A stretch of DNA of 64,000 bases, from positions 520,126 through 584,125 of the forward strand of contig NZ_PPCV01000001.1 in NCBI RefSeq assembly GCF_004126535.1. The letters run 5' to 3'. The translations under genes were made by a program, and so were the position numbers. The notes under the pieces are model-generated. The model did no database searches. It was not told where the DNA came from and saw only the letters and a program-made list of their open reading frames with translations. Source of the DNA: Propioniciclava flava. Lineage in GTDB: Bacteria; Actinomycetota; Actinomycetes; Propionibacteriales; Propionibacteriaceae. Shown in pieces: positions 26,018-34,976 of the stretch (positions within the stretch are counted from its first letter, which is position 1; every line of letters begins with the position of its first letter).

Positions 26018-27190
26018 ATGCGGTCGCCCGTCCTCCCTGCCAGCGCCGATCCGTCCACGGTGCGCATCTGGAACGAACGCGCCGTCCTCGCCACCCTCAC
26101 CGATGGGCTGCCTCGTCGTGCGGCGCACATCGCCGAGGCCACGGGGCTGACCCCCGCGTCGGTCCGCGCCGTCTTGGGGACGCTGACCGCCAAGGGTTGG
26201 GTGTGCGGGCTTGAGCCTGAGCAGGCGGGAGCGATGGGGCGTCCTGCCCGCACCTTCCAGCGTGCTCACCCCGACGGCTTGATCCTTGGCGTCGATCTGG
26301 GTGGCCATGCGGTGCGGGTGGTCGTCAGCGACTTGTTCGGGGAACCGCAGGTCGTCGGTGAGGCTCCCGTTGCTTCCCCCGACCCATTCGCGCTTCGGGC
26401 CGCGCTCGCCGACGCGCTCTCCCCCGTCGATCATTCCCGCGTCTGGATGACGGGCCTGGCCATCTCCGGGGCGCTGGATGCCGAGGGGCGCCTGGCGCGT
26501 TCGCTGGCGTTGCCGCAACTCGTCGGTCGTCGTCCCGCCGACGCCCTGGCCGACGTGCTGCCCGGGCAGGTGTGGACCACGCACGACACGCGCTCGGCAC
26601 TGTGGGCCGAGTTCATGCGCGGGGCGGCACGCGACGCTCGCGACGTCATGTTCGTGAGCTTGGGACGCCGCCCGTCGTTGTCCTTGCTGCTGGATGGCCG
26701 GCTGCATTTGGGTGCCCACGGCAGCGCAGGAGAGTTGTCACTCAATGAGCTGTTGCCCGCCACCAACGGGTATCGCTGGGCCGTTGCCGATGGGCGCGAT
26801 CCCCAGGGGGATGCCTTGCGCGCCGCCGCGGCGGGTGATCCTGCCGCTCGGGCGGGTGCGCGCGCGTTCCTCGCCGAGATCACCCCGCAACTCGCCTACG
26901 CTGCAGGCTTGACCGACCCCGCGTTGGTCGTGATCGGTGGCGCATTGGCCCCCGCCTTGGAATCGGCGCTTCCTGAATTCGTGGAGGCGTTGGGCTCTCG
27001 CCTCCAGGTGGCACCAGCGGTACGGCTCACCGAGTTGGATCAGTTCGCCACCGCGACGGGTGCGTTGCTCCTCGCCCAGCAACGAGTGAGCGCCGCGCTG
27101 TGGGATCACCCAGGAGCCTTGCCTCCCCTGACACGAACTGCCTTTGAAGACGCGCTCGCGTCATCAAAGGCGCAGCGCGAGCACGGGTGA
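26018..27190 (+). CDS. ROK-family transcriptional regulator
   Basis: A 390-residue protein from the ATG at 26018, five bases after the kinase stop. Residues 13-60 form a winged HTH (RAVLATLTDGLPRRAAHIAE, then ATGLTPASVRAVLGTLTAKG). The rest is a ROK fold with ILGVDLGGHAVRVVVSD. The usual zinc motif CxxGxxGCxE is degenerate (HLGAHGSAGELS, no Cys). That points to a sugar-responsive regulator and not an active glucokinase. It probably controls the nucleotidyltransferase-kinase operon and perhaps pgm. Confidence 0.85.
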   Translation: MRSPVLPASADPSTVRIWNERAVLATLTDGLPRRAAHIAEATGLTPASVRAVLGTLTAKGWVCGLEPEQAGAMGRPARTFQRAHPDGLILGVDLGGHAVRVVVSDLFGEPQVVGEAPVASPDPFALRAALADALSPVDHSRVWMTGLAISGALDAEGRLARSLALPQLVGRRPADALADVLPGQVWTTHDTRSALWAEFMRGAARDARDVMFVSLGRRPSLSLLLDGRLHLGAHGSAGELSLNELLPATNGYRWAVADGRDPQGDALRAAAAGDPAARAGARAFLAEITPQLAYAAGLTDPALVVIGGALAPALESALPEFVEALGSRLQVAPAVRLTELDQFATATGALLLAQQRVSAALWDHPGALPPLTRTAFEDALASSKAQREHG

Positions 27191-27353
27191 GGCGCACGGG
27201 CACCAACACCGGCACTCGGCGCCTGGCGCCGCCCAGGTCGTCGGACTGACCACTATGCTCACCGGGGAGCACCGTGGATTGTTAGCCATAGTGTTAGCCT
27301 GCGCGGGCACATCGCGCAGGAGCCGAAGCACGTTGACTAGGCATTGTGCAATC
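27191..27353. other. Intergenic region before the tRNA, with inverted and direct repeats
   Basis: No gene is seen. CGGCGC (27217-27222) and GCGCCG (27226-27231) may end the ROK transcript. GTTAGCC occurs twice, at 27281 and 27293. A perfect 8-bp hairpin has arms CCTGCGCG (27298-27305) and CGCGCAGG (27313-27320). No convincing tRNA promoter was found. Confidence 0.4.
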
Positions 27354-27427
27354 GGGGCGTTAGCTCAGCAGGTCAGAGCAGGGGACTCATAATCCCTGGG
27401 TCGCGGGTTCGAGCCCCGCACGCCCCA
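27354..27427 (+). tRNA. tRNA with CAT anticodon (Met or Ile2)
   Basis: A full cloverleaf of 74 bases. The acceptor is GGGGCGT paired with ACGCCCC, the D arm AGCTCAG...GAGC, the anticodon stem GGGGA/TCCCT with loop CTCATAA, and the T arm GCGGGTTCGAGCCCCGC. The discriminator is A and CCA is not encoded. The anticodon CAT fits elongator Met or the lysidine-modified Ile2. The anticodon arm, including a G-U first pair, resembles Ile2 tRNAs such as E. coli ileX, so Ile2 is the slight favourite. Initiator tRNA is unlikely because the GGG/CCC anticodon-stem pairs lie one position off. Confidence 0.92.
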
Positions 27428-27434
27428 CTTCGCG

Positions 27435-28055
27435 CTACCGGACGATACCCGCCGAACGTCCGGCGGCGACGGCGGCCGTTCGCGACGTCACACCGAGTTT
27501 GGTGAAGATGTGAACCAGGTGCGATTTCACGGTGGCATCGGTGATGCGGAGTTCACGCGCGATCCGGCTGTTGGAGGCCCCAGCCGCCACCCAGGTGAGG
27601 ACTTCGACCTCGCGTGCGCTGAGGCTTAGCTGGGGGACGCGCATGCGATCCAAGAGTCGCCCTGCGATGGCCGGGGCGAGCGCGCTCTCCCCGACGGCGG
27701 CCGCGCGGATCGCAGCCACCAGTTCATCGGGTGGGGCGTCCTTGAGGAGATACCCGCAGGCGCCGGCCTCGACCGCGCTGAGGATGTCGCCGTCGGTGTC
27801 GTAGTTGGTGAGCACCAACACGGCGGGTCGCTGGCGCAACGTGTGGATCTCCGCGGTGGCGTCGGCACCTGTGCGCTCCCCGCCGAACTGAAGATCCATC
27901 AACACGACATCGGGGGCCAGTTGCCGGACCAACGCGACCGCTTCCTCCGGGGTCGCGGCCGAACCCACCACGTCGACGTCGGGATCCCCCGCGAGCAGGG
28001 CCTTCAGCCCCGCCCGTACGACGGGGTGGTCATCGGCCAAGACGATCCTGATCAT
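27435..28055 (-). CDS. NarL/LuxR-family response regulator
   Basis: A 206-residue response regulator. The receiver domain has acidic D8/D9, phosphoacceptor D54 (VVLMDLQFG) and the lysine in LLKDAPPDE. The C-terminal LuxR HTH runs [20 protein letters not shown], then [20 protein letters not shown]. It is encoded just after and overlapping its histidine kinase by four bases. The likely target is the divergent ABC transporter pair. It converges on the tRNA gene with only a few bases between. Confidence 0.92.
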   Translation of the reverse strand: MIRIVLADDHPVVRAGLKALLAGDPDVDVVGSAATPEEAVALVRQLAPDVVLMDLQFGGERTGADATAEIHTLRQRPAVLVLTNYDTDGDILSAVEAGACGYLLKDAPPDELVAAIRAAAVGESALAPAIAGRLLDRMRVPQLSLSAREVEVLTWVAAGASNSRIARELRITDATVKSHLVHIFTKLGVTSRTAAVAAGRSAGIVR

Positions 28056-29248
28056 GCGTGCGCCCCTGACAGGGTGAGGGGAAGTTCGGCGGTGATGGTC
28101 GTTCCCTCATCCGGCTGGGATTCCACGCTCAGCGTCCCGTCGAGTTGCTGGACGCGCTCGCGCATGGCGTGGAACCCGAACGACGGCGACTCCGGTGCGG
28201 CCACGGCCCGCTCCACGTCAAACCCTCGGCCGTTGTCTGTGACCATCAAAGCGACCCGATCCCCTTCCACGCGGAGCACCACCCAAGCCTGCGTGGCATG
28301 AGCATGCCGGGCCACATTGGACAATGCGCCCTGAGCGACCCGCAGCAGGGCGATCTGTTCGTCCATGGGGAGGTCAGGGTCTCCCGCCGTCACCTCAACG
28401 GGTATCCCGGTGCGGCGCGCCTGGTCCTCCCCTAGGCGGCGCAGCGCCGCCCCTAACCCCTGGTCGAGTCGGCTTGGGCGCAGGGCGCCGATGAGTTGGC
28501 GGGCGTCAGCCAGGCTGTCGGCCGCCGTTTCACGCGCGAGGCGCAAATACCCGGCCCCCGGCTCCGGGGTGTCGCGTTCGGCTGCGCGCAGGAGCATTTG
28601 GATGCTGGACAGCCCTTGGGCGACCGTGTCGTGAAGCTCACGGGCGATCCGGGCGCGCTCCGCCAAAGCACCCTGCTCACGTTCGGTATCGGCGAGTTGC
28701 TGGCGGGTGCTCACCAGTTCTGCGAGCAGCGCCTCGCGTTCGGCCGCTTCCTGCCGCAGCGCTTTGGAGGCCAAACCGATCAGCACCGCGACGCCCGCCC
28801 CGATCAGGGGGCCGACCACGCCGCCGACGCTAAAACCGGAATGCACCCCCAAGGCGAGGATCGCGAACCCGGTCGTCACCACGATCGCGCCCACACCGCC
28901 CCGGCCGGGCAGAACATGTAGATAGAGGAAGAACAACGGGAAGACGAGGTAGGCCCCCTCGGGGCTCAGCCACACGAGGACGGCCCAGATCGCCGTCAAC
29001 AAGCCCAGCCAGGCGTAGGCGAGGCGTCGCCCGCCACGCGTGATCCCCGACCCGACGATGCGGCGTCCCAGCCGGGCCCCTGCGTAATAGACGCCCACGA
29101 AAGCGACGCCAGACAGCACGACGAACGGCGCGGTGGCCGAGGAGGCGAGGTAGGCACGCACGACCGCGAAGGACACCAGCCCCAGCAAGAGGGCATGCAG
29201 GCCAAGACGCAGGCCCGTGAAGACGGGGGTCAAGGTCGAATGCGGCAT
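28052..29248 (-). CDS. NarL-type sensor histidine kinase
   Basis: A 398-residue membrane kinase from the ATG at 29248; a 48-residue extension upstream has no family character and would overlap the divergent promoter. Five or six TM segments fill residues 10-165, with almost no extracytoplasmic loop. A short coiled coil, the HisKA_3 dimerisation helix with [20 protein letters not shown] (phospho-His), and an HATPase_c domain with NVARHAHAT and DNGRGFD follow. A sensor buried in the membrane is typical for kinases that sense envelope stress or drugs bound by the adjacent exporter. Confidence 0.9.
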   Translation of the reverse strand: MPHSTLTPVFTGLRLGLHALLLGLVSFAVVRAYLASSATAPFVVLSGVAFVGVYYAGARLGRRIVGSGITRGGRRLAYAWLGLLTAIWAVLVWLSPEGAYLVFPLFFLYLHVLPGRGGVGAIVVTTGFAILALGVHSGFSVGGVVGPLIGAGVAVLIGLASKALRQEAAEREALLAELVSTRQQLADTEREQGALAERARIARELHDTVAQGLSSIQMLLRAAERDTPEPGAGYLRLARETAADSLADARQLIGALRPSRLDQGLGAALRRLGEDQARRTGIPVEVTAGDPDLPMDEQIALLRVAQGALSNVARHAHATQAWVVLRVEGDRVALMVTDNGRGFDVERAVAAPESPSFGFHAMRERVQQLDGTLSVESQPDEGTTITAELPLTLSGAHA

Positions 29249-29395
29249 GGCCTTCCCAGAGTAACCGGCACCCTGCCGCCCTCCATCCATCAAAAGTTGT
29301 ACGGGCAAGGCCACGCTTTGGGCGATGACCTCGGCGTCCCCGACGACCAGGCTGGACACCAGGTCACGCAAGGGTCGGGATCGGAAAGGCACACC

Positions 29396-30487
29396 GTGTT
29401 CGTCGCATGGCGGGAGTTGCGCTTCGCCCGGGGACGTTTCGTCCTCATCGGCGCCGTCGTAGCCCTCATCACAGTGCTCGTGGGCTTCCTCTCTGGCTTG
29501 ACGGGAGGTTTGGCGGCCCAGAACATCTCGGGGGTGCTTGCACTGCCCGGGACGCGCCTGGTCCTGCAGCAGCCCGATGACGGCTCCCCCAGCTTCGCCA
29601 CATCAACTCTCCCCAGTGATGCCCTTGCCACGTGGGAGGCCGCTCCTGGCGTCACGGAGGCGACGCCTGTGGGCATCACGCAGTCACGAGCCAGCCGGGC
29701 CGGGGTCGACGATCTCACCGGAGTGGCGCTGTTCGGCGTCCCGACGGCCACATCGGAGAGTGAACCCAACGACGTCCTGGCCCTGGCCCCCTCCCGAGAC
29801 GACGAGGTGGGACTGTCCGCAGGCGCGGCGGCCAAGCTGGATGCCCGCGTGGGCGACACGCTCAGCATCGTGGGGAAGGACTACACGGTCGCATCGGTGG
29901 GCGCGGACCTGTGGTACTCCCACACCCCCGTGATGACGATGACGCCGACGGCCTGGAGTGCGGCCAGTCAGCGCACCGGCGGCACCGGCGACCCCACCGT
30001 GATGGCCGTGTCGGGAACACCCGACTGGGACGCCGTCGCGACCGCCACCCACACGCAGGCTGCTACGCCTCTTGCCAGCCTCACCGCCCTGGAGGCCTTC
30101 CGTTCCGAGATCGGCTCCCTGGGCCTCATGATCGCCCTGCTCTTCGGCATTTCTGCCCTCGTGGTGGGCGCCTTCTTCACTGTGTGGACCATGCAGCGCG
30201 CCAGCGACATCGCCGTGCTGAAAGCCCTCGGCGCCACCACCGCGTCCCTGGTGCGGGACGCGCTGGGCCAGGCATTGGTCGTCCTCACGGTCGGGATCGG
30301 CGTCGGTCTTGTCGCCGTGGCGGGTTTCGGCACGCTCGCCGGACGCGCCCTCCCGTTCGTGCTCAGCCCTTTGACGACGCTGGCTCCGGCCGCCGTCATG
30401 GCTGTCTTGGGCCTGGCTGGCGCCGGCTTCGCCCTGCGCACCGTCACCCATGCTGACCCGTTGACCGCTTTGGGGAGTAACCGATGA
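29396..30487 (+). CDS. FtsX/MacB-like ABC transporter permease
   Basis: A 363-residue permease from GTG at 29396 (VFVAWRELRFARGR), which has GGAAAGG seven bases upstream. A first TM (about 16-38), a large extracytoplasmic domain of about 200 residues and three C-terminal TMs (about 246-268, 292-318, 328-350) give the FtsX/DevC plan. Such permeases move lipids, peptides or proteins, or act by mechanotransmission. Its stop overlaps the ATPase start (ATGA). Divergent from the two-component genes with 147 bases between, so regulation by that system is likely. Confidence 0.87.
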   Translation: MFVAWRELRFARGRFVLIGAVVALITVLVGFLSGLTGGLAAQNISGVLALPGTRLVLQQPDDGSPSFATSTLPSDALATWEAAPGVTEATPVGITQSRASRAGVDDLTGVALFGVPTATSESEPNDVLALAPSRDDEVGLSAGAAAKLDARVGDTLSIVGKDYTVASVGADLWYSHTPVMTMTPTAWSAASQRTGGTGDPTVMAVSGTPDWDAVATATHTQAATPLASLTALEAFRSEIGSLGLMIALLFGISALVVGAFFTVWTMQRASDIAVLKALGATTASLVRDALGQALVVLTVGIGVGLVAVAGFGTLAGRALPFVLSPLTTLAPAAVMAVLGLAGAGFALRTVTHADPLTALGSNR

Positions 30488-31182
30488 TTGACCTTCGCGA
30501 TGTGACCTTGACCTTCCCTGATGGGGACCAGCGCATCACGGCTGTGGACCATGTCAACCTGCGTGGGCTCGATGGCCAGGTCACCGGCATCACCGGCCCC
30601 TCGGGGTCGGGCAAGTCCAGCCTGCTCGCCGTGGCCGCCACCTTGATCCGGCCCGATTCAGGTCACGTCCTCATCGGTGAGGGTGCCGACGTCATCGACG
30701 CCGCCGCCTTGTCCAGCACGAACGCTGCCGCCCTGCGACGCGAGCGCATCGGCATCGTGTTCCAGCAGTCCAACCTGCTGCCCGCGCTGACCGCCCGCGA
30801 GCAGTTGCTGGTGATGGCGCACCTGGGCGGACGGCAAAGCCGCGCCGAGCGGACCACGATCGAGAGCCGGGTCGACGATCTCCTCGACGCCGTCGGGTTG
30901 TCCACGCAAGCCCATAAGCGGCCGCACCAACTCTCGGGCGGGCAGCGTCAGCGCGTCGCCATCGCCCGGGGGCTGGTGCATTCCCCCGACGTCCTTGTGG
31001 TGGACGAGCCGACCAGCGCCCTGGATCAGGAGCGTGGCGCAGAGATCATGCGCCTGATTGCGCGCCTCACGCACGAACGCAACACGGCCACGTTGCTGGT
31101 CACCCACGACCTGGTTCACCGCGACACCCTTGATGATCTGGTCACGATCGTCGACGGGCGCGTGGTCGCCTCCATCGGCTAG
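30484..31182 (+). CDS. ABC transporter ATP-binding protein (MacB/LolD type)
   Basis: A 232-residue ATPase with Walker A GPSGSGKSS (about 39-47), Q-loop region GIVFQQSNLLP, signature LSGGQRQRVAIARG, Walker B VLVVDEPTSALD and the switch histidine in LLVTHD. It pairs with the preceding permease through an ATGA overlap. Best read as the motor of a two-gene type VII ABC system. Substrate unknown. Confidence 0.92.
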   Translation: MIDLRDVTLTFPDGDQRITAVDHVNLRGLDGQVTGITGPSGSGKSSLLAVAATLIRPDSGHVLIGEGADVIDAAALSSTNAAALRRERIGIVFQQSNLLPALTAREQLLVMAHLGGRQSRAERTTIESRVDDLLDAVGLSTQAHKRPHQLSGGQRQRVAIARGLVHSPDVLVVDEPTSALDQERGAEIMRLIARLTHERNTATLLVTHDLVHRDTLDDLVTIVDGRVVASIG

Positions 31183-31197
31183 CCCACCGCGCGCGGG

Positions 31198-31872
31198 TCA
31201 GCCGCGGAGGTGACCCATCCCGCGCACGATCCAGTCACCGACCGACTGCACGACCTGGACGATGACGATCAGCGCGATGACGGCCTCCACCAGGACCGGC
31301 CCGTTGAATCGCTGGTAGCCGTACCGGATGGCGAAGTCACCCACGCCACCCCCGCCGATGACCCCCGCCATGGTGGAGTAGCCGATCAGCGTGACCAGCG
31401 TCAGCGTGGCACCCGAGACCAGTCCGGGGAGGGATTCGGGGAGAAGGACCTTCCTGACGATGCCCCACGTGGAGGCGCCCATCACCTGTGCGGCCTCCAG
31501 CTTTCCGGAGGCGACTTCCCGCAACGCCGCCTCCACCACGCGGGCATAGAACGGAATGGCGCCGACCGCGAGCGGCACGACCGCCGCGGTTGGCCCGTAG
31601 GCCGTCCCGACGATGAGCCGGGTGAAGCTGATCAGCGCGATCATCAAGATGAGGAAGGGCAGCGAGCGGGCGATGTTGACCACCGCGCCGACCGCGAAGT
31701 ACAAGAACCGGTTGGGCGCAAGCCCATCGGGGGCCCACAGGCGCAACAGGACGCCGATGGCGATACCGAGAATCGCCGTGATGAGGAACGACCAGCCGAC
31801 CATCCAGGCGGTCTCCCCGAGCGCGCGGAGCAGTTCCGGCAACGCCTCTTGCCATGATGTCGAGGGAATCAT
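31198..31872 (-). CDS. metI: Methionine ABC transporter permease MetI
   Basis: A 224-residue permease with five TM segments and the EAA loop near VEAALREVASGKLEAAQVMG, which docks on the ATPase. It belongs to the MetI group (short, about 220 residues, VIGYSTMAGVIGGGGVGDFA). The start overlaps metN by four bases. With MetN and MetQ it imports D- and L-methionine. Confidence 0.92.
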   Translation of the reverse strand: MIPSTSWQEALPELLRALGETAWMVGWSFLITAILGIAIGVLLRLWAPDGLAPNRFLYFAVGAVVNIARSLPFLILMIALISFTRLIVGTAYGPTAAVVPLAVGAIPFYARVVEAALREVASGKLEAAQVMGASTWGIVRKVLLPESLPGLVSGATLTLVTLIGYSTMAGVIGGGGVGDFAIRYGYQRFNGPVLVEAVIALIVIVQVVQSVGDWIVRGMGHLRG

Positions 31873-32852
31873 GCTTGGACACTCACCTCATGCTCAGCCA
31901 GGTAGGCGTCGACGCCAGCGCGATCGAACGCCCCTGTGGGGTGGGAGATGACGACGCGCAGGCGTCCGACTTTGCGCCCGGCAATCAGTTCCACGGCACC
32001 GCCCAGAATCGAGACGTCGACGCCGAAACGCCGCGTCAGCCCGGAGATCACCGGTTCCTGGGCATGCCCCTGCGCAAAGCTCAAGACCACCGACGACTCG
32101 GCCCCCAGGTTCGCCGGTTCGCCGACCGGCAGCAGAATGTCGGCCAGTCGGCTGCGGGGGGCGGTCAACAGTTCCAGCAGGGCGCCCTGTTCGACGATCC
32201 TGCCGTTCTCCATCAACGCTGCCCCTGAGCAGATCCGTCGCACCACTTCGGACTCGTGGGTGATGAGCACCACCGTCACCCCAGTGCGGCGGTTGATTTC
32301 CGCGATGAGGTCGAGGATCTGTTCGGTGGTGGCCGGGTCCAGCGCGGAGGTGGCCTCGTCGCAGAACAACACCTGCGGGTGAGCGGCCAGCGCACGGGCG
32401 ATCCCGACGCGCTGCTTTTGCCCACCCGACAGTTGGGCCGGGTAGTTGCCCGCCCGGTCGCTGAGCCCCACCAGGTCGAGCAGTTCGGCGACCCGCTGCT
32501 TGCGCTCCGCCGCCGGAACCCCTTGGACCTCCAGGGGGAAGGCCACATTCGCGGCGGCGGTGCGGCTCGCGAGCAGGTTGAAGTGCTGAAAGATCATGCC
32601 CATGGTGTGCCGGACGCGGCGCAGTTCGGCGCCCGACAAGGAGGTGAGTTCCAACTCACCGATGGTCACCGTCCCTGACGTCGGCCTCTCCAGCGCGGTG
32701 AGGCATCGCATGAGCGTGGTCTTGCCTGCTCCCGAGCGGCCCAAGATGCCGAAGATCTGGCCGGAATCGATGCGCAGGGAGACGTCGTCCACGGCCGTGA
32801 CGGTGCTGGCAGCGGAGGAGTAAACCTTCGTCAGGGAGGTGACCTCGATCAC
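31869..32852 (-). CDS. metN: Methionine ABC transporter ATP-binding protein MetN
   Basis: A 327-residue ATPase. The nucleotide-binding domain has Walker A GRSGAGKTT, signature LSGGQKQRVGIARAL and Walker B VLFCDEATSALD. The C-terminal NIL domain (from about 250) is the regulatory site that binds methionine and gives trans-inhibition in E. coli. Seven bases separate it from metQ. Gene order metQ-metN-metI. Confidence 0.93.
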   Translation of the reverse strand: MIEVTSLTKVYSSAASTVTAVDDVSLRIDSGQIFGILGRSGAGKTTLMRCLTALERPTSGTVTIGELELTSLSGAELRRVRHTMGMIFQHFNLLASRTAAANVAFPLEVQGVPAAERKQRVAELLDLVGLSDRAGNYPAQLSGGQKQRVGIARALAAHPQVLFCDEATSALDPATTEQILDLIAEINRRTGVTVVLITHESEVVRRICSGAALMENGRIVEQGALLELLTAPRSRLADILLPVGEPANLGAESSVVLSFAQGHAQEPVISGLTRRFGVDVSILGGAVELIAGRKVGRLRVVISHPTGAFDRAGVDAYLAEHEVSVQA

Positions 32853-32859
32853 GTCAGCG

Positions 32860-33714
32860 TCACTTCGCCGGAAGGACGGACCCCTTGAAGGTGTCCGTGA
32901 TGAACTTCTGGATCTGCGGGCTGGTCAGTGCCTCGTTGAGCTTCTTCACACGAGGATCATCCTTCAGCGTCGCCTTGACCGCCACCACGTTCGCGTACGG
33001 GTTGTTGTCGGCCGACTCCAGCGCCAGCGCGTCGGTGGTCGGCACGAGGCCCGCTTCGATGGCGTAGTTCCCATTGATGATCGACAAGGTGACCTTCGGG
33101 TCGGACAGCGTCGCGGCCAACTGCGGACGATCGATCTTCAGCCACGAGAGGTTCTTCGGGTTGCCCGTCACGTTCTTCTCCGGGGTGATCTGGCTGTAGT
33201 CGAGCCCGGGCTGGTCCGGCTTGACGTCGAGAGTGATGAGGCCCGCCTGCGCGAGAAGGAACAGGGCGCGGGCCTGGTTGGTGGCGTCGGCAGGAATCGC
33301 GACGACAGCCCCGTCCGGGACGGTGTCCAGCTTCACCTTCTTGGAGTACAGGCCCAGCGGCTCCACGTGAACGGGCGACAACGCCACCAGGTCAGAGCCC
33401 GTGTGCTTGGCGTTCCAGTCAGTCAAGTAGGGGACGTGTTGGAAGAAGTTGGCGTCCAGGTCGCCGCTCTCGACGAGCTGGTTGGGGTCGATGTCACCGG
33501 AGATCTCGGTGATGTCCAGCTTCACGTCGCCGAGAAGCCCCTCCTTTTGCGCTTCCTTCAGCAGCAGCGAGTGGGGCGTGACGTCGGCCATGATGCGCAG
33601 CGGCTTCGACGTATCGGGGGTGCTGGTGCTCCCGGAGTTGGCCGCACCGCAGCCGGTCAACACGAGTCCCGTCGCGAGAAGGGCTGCCGTGGTGGTGATC
33701 AAACGTCGAAACAT
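32860..33714 (-). CDS. metQ: Methionine-binding lipoprotein MetQ
   Basis: A 284-residue substrate-binding lipoprotein. The signal peptide ends at lipobox LTGC (Cys about 22). The mature part has the NlpA/MetQ pattern (LRIMADVTPHSLLLKEAQKE, then DANFFQHVPYL, then ALFLLAQAGLITL). It delivers methionine to MetNI. GAGGA lies seven bases upstream of the ATG. The long structured leader upstream suggests regulation of the whole operon. Confidence 0.92.
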   Translation of the reverse strand: MFRRLITTTAALLATGLVLTGCGAANSGSTSTPDTSKPLRIMADVTPHSLLLKEAQKEGLLGDVKLDITEISGDIDPNQLVESGDLDANFFQHVPYLTDWNAKHTGSDLVALSPVHVEPLGLYSKKVKLDTVPDGAVVAIPADATNQARALFLLAQAGLITLDVKPDQPGLDYSQITPEKNVTGNPKNLSWLKIDRPQLAATLSDPKVTLSIINGNYAIEAGLVPTTDALALESADNNPYANVVAVKATLKDDPRVKKLNEALTSPQIQKFITDTFKGSVLPAK

Positions 33715-33934
33715 GGATTTTCCTCAGTATGCGTGGTGGGCATGTGACAAGGCCGACAGCACGGGACCGCGAGCGAAAGCTGGCAGATGTGTGAGGTGTC
33801 CAGAATCGCTCGACCCTCCCGGGGAGCGACCGGAACCGTGCCGTCAGGCCGACATTCGCCGACAGCACTGGGGCATCATCATGACGCAGTGCGTCGTGGC
33901 GATGATGTGACCCATGCCCTGCACCTTAGGGCAT
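33715..33934 (-). promoter_or_regulatory. Structured leader of the metQNI operon
   Basis: About 220 bases precede metQ without a gene. Features: an inverted repeat ATGCCCT (33914-33920) with AGGGCAT (33928-33934); a nested hairpin with outer arms CATCATC (33874-33880) and GATGATG (33901-33907) around GACGCA/TGCGTC; and an 11-base direct repeat GCCGACAGCAC at 33752 and 33858, 106 bases apart. I could not match these to the SAM-I or SAM-IV consensus, so either a divergent methionine-sensing RNA or repressor sites remain open. Confidence 0.4.
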
Positions 33935-34008
33935 TTTCGCCCCCACCGGCGACCACTGGGTCAGCGATGGACGCGACCTACTATGGAAGGCACACGAGGG
34001 GAGGTCAC

Positions 34009-34911
34009 GTGCACGAACCAGGCTGGTATCCCGACCCTGCGGGCGCGCCGGGGCGTTTCCGCTGGTGGGACGGTCAATCGTGGACGCAGGAGGTGCGTGA
34101 CGCTCCGGGCGATTTGGACGCTCTCCTCAACGGTGCCGACGCCCAGCCACCGCGGAGTTCGGCTCGCGCGCTGGGCTACGGGACTCTCGCGATCGCGCTC
34201 GTGGTGGTGATTACCGGGCTCGCGGCCGCGACAGACGCCTCGTTCGGTCGAGGCACGCCGCTCCCCCTGGCCGCACAGCCTCGCGGCATGTCGGACGGTT
34301 CGGGCAGGCCCGTCGCCACGTCCCCGGCTCCCACAGCACCCGCGGAGCCGTCGTCCCCCGCTTCGGCGACGTCCCACCCGTCTCCCTCCGCGTCCACCCG
34401 AGTCCGTGCTTCGGATTCCTCGGCTGTTCCCGCACCCGGGTGCGCTGGGGTGCGTCCTGATGCGGCGACGCTGTCCGATGGGGTCGTAACGGTGCAGGTT
34501 GAGGGCCGTTGGACGCGCGATGGCGCACCCGACTGGCTGACCTGCGGCCAGGGGGGTCGGCTTCTGGCTGGCGATGGCACAGCCCAGCTGTGGGTCGGCA
34601 GGGCGGCCTCCGGCGGCACGAGTCCTCTCGATGCCACCTGCGCCAACGTGTTCGACCAGACGTTGTCGGAGATCGGCACCTTCCGCACGCTGTCCTCGAC
34701 AACGACCGATGTGACGGTCGCGGGTCGCCCGGCCTGCCATCTCGTGGCTACCACGGGTGGCGGACAAGAGCCGACGTTCCAGGTCACGTTGACCGCCGTC
34801 GCCACCGGGGGCGATTCGATGAGCGTCATCGTGGGCCTCGCCGAAACCGACGACGGTGAAGGCATGCGCACCACTGAGGCAGCGCTCCGGACGCTTGCGG
34901 CGCGCTCCTAG
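34009..34911 (+). CDS. DUF2510-domain membrane protein
   Basis: A 300-residue protein from GTG at 34009, chosen for GAGGGGAGG five bases upstream. It opens with the DUF2510 motif (PGWYPDPAGAPGRFRWWDGQ), a short actinobacterial cytoplasmic module. One TM (about 58-78) follows, then a Pro/Ser/Ala linker of about 60 residues, then an outer domain of about 160 residues with four cysteines (CAG, CGQ, CAN, CHL) that could form two disulfides. The outer domain is not recognised. A TACTAT box at 33979-33984 could be its -10. Confidence 0.72.
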   Translation: MHEPGWYPDPAGAPGRFRWWDGQSWTQEVRDAPGDLDALLNGADAQPPRSSARALGYGTLAIALVVVITGLAAATDASFGRGTPLPLAAQPRGMSDGSGRPVATSPAPTAPAEPSSPASATSHPSPSASTRVRASDSSAVPAPGCAGVRPDAATLSDGVVTVQVEGRWTRDGAPDWLTCGQGGRLLAGDGTAQLWVGRAASGGTSPLDATCANVFDQTLSEIGTFRTLSSTTTDVTVAGRPACHLVATTGGGQEPTFQVTLTAVATGGDSMSVIVGLAETDDGEGMRTTEAALRTLAARS

Positions 34912-34976
34912 TCGGGGAGGCGTCGGGCATGAGACCCTCGCCGAGGAACCGACCTCTCGATCACGAAGGAGCCTTC

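Noticed and set aside
27144..27392. Small forward open frame overlapping the end of the ROK gene and the tRNA
   Set aside because: It runs into the tRNA gene and has no ribosome-binding site or protein-like composition.
33715..33934. SAM-I or SAM-IV riboswitch before metQ
   Set aside because: The conserved core sequences could not be found by eye; kept only as an unassigned structured leader.
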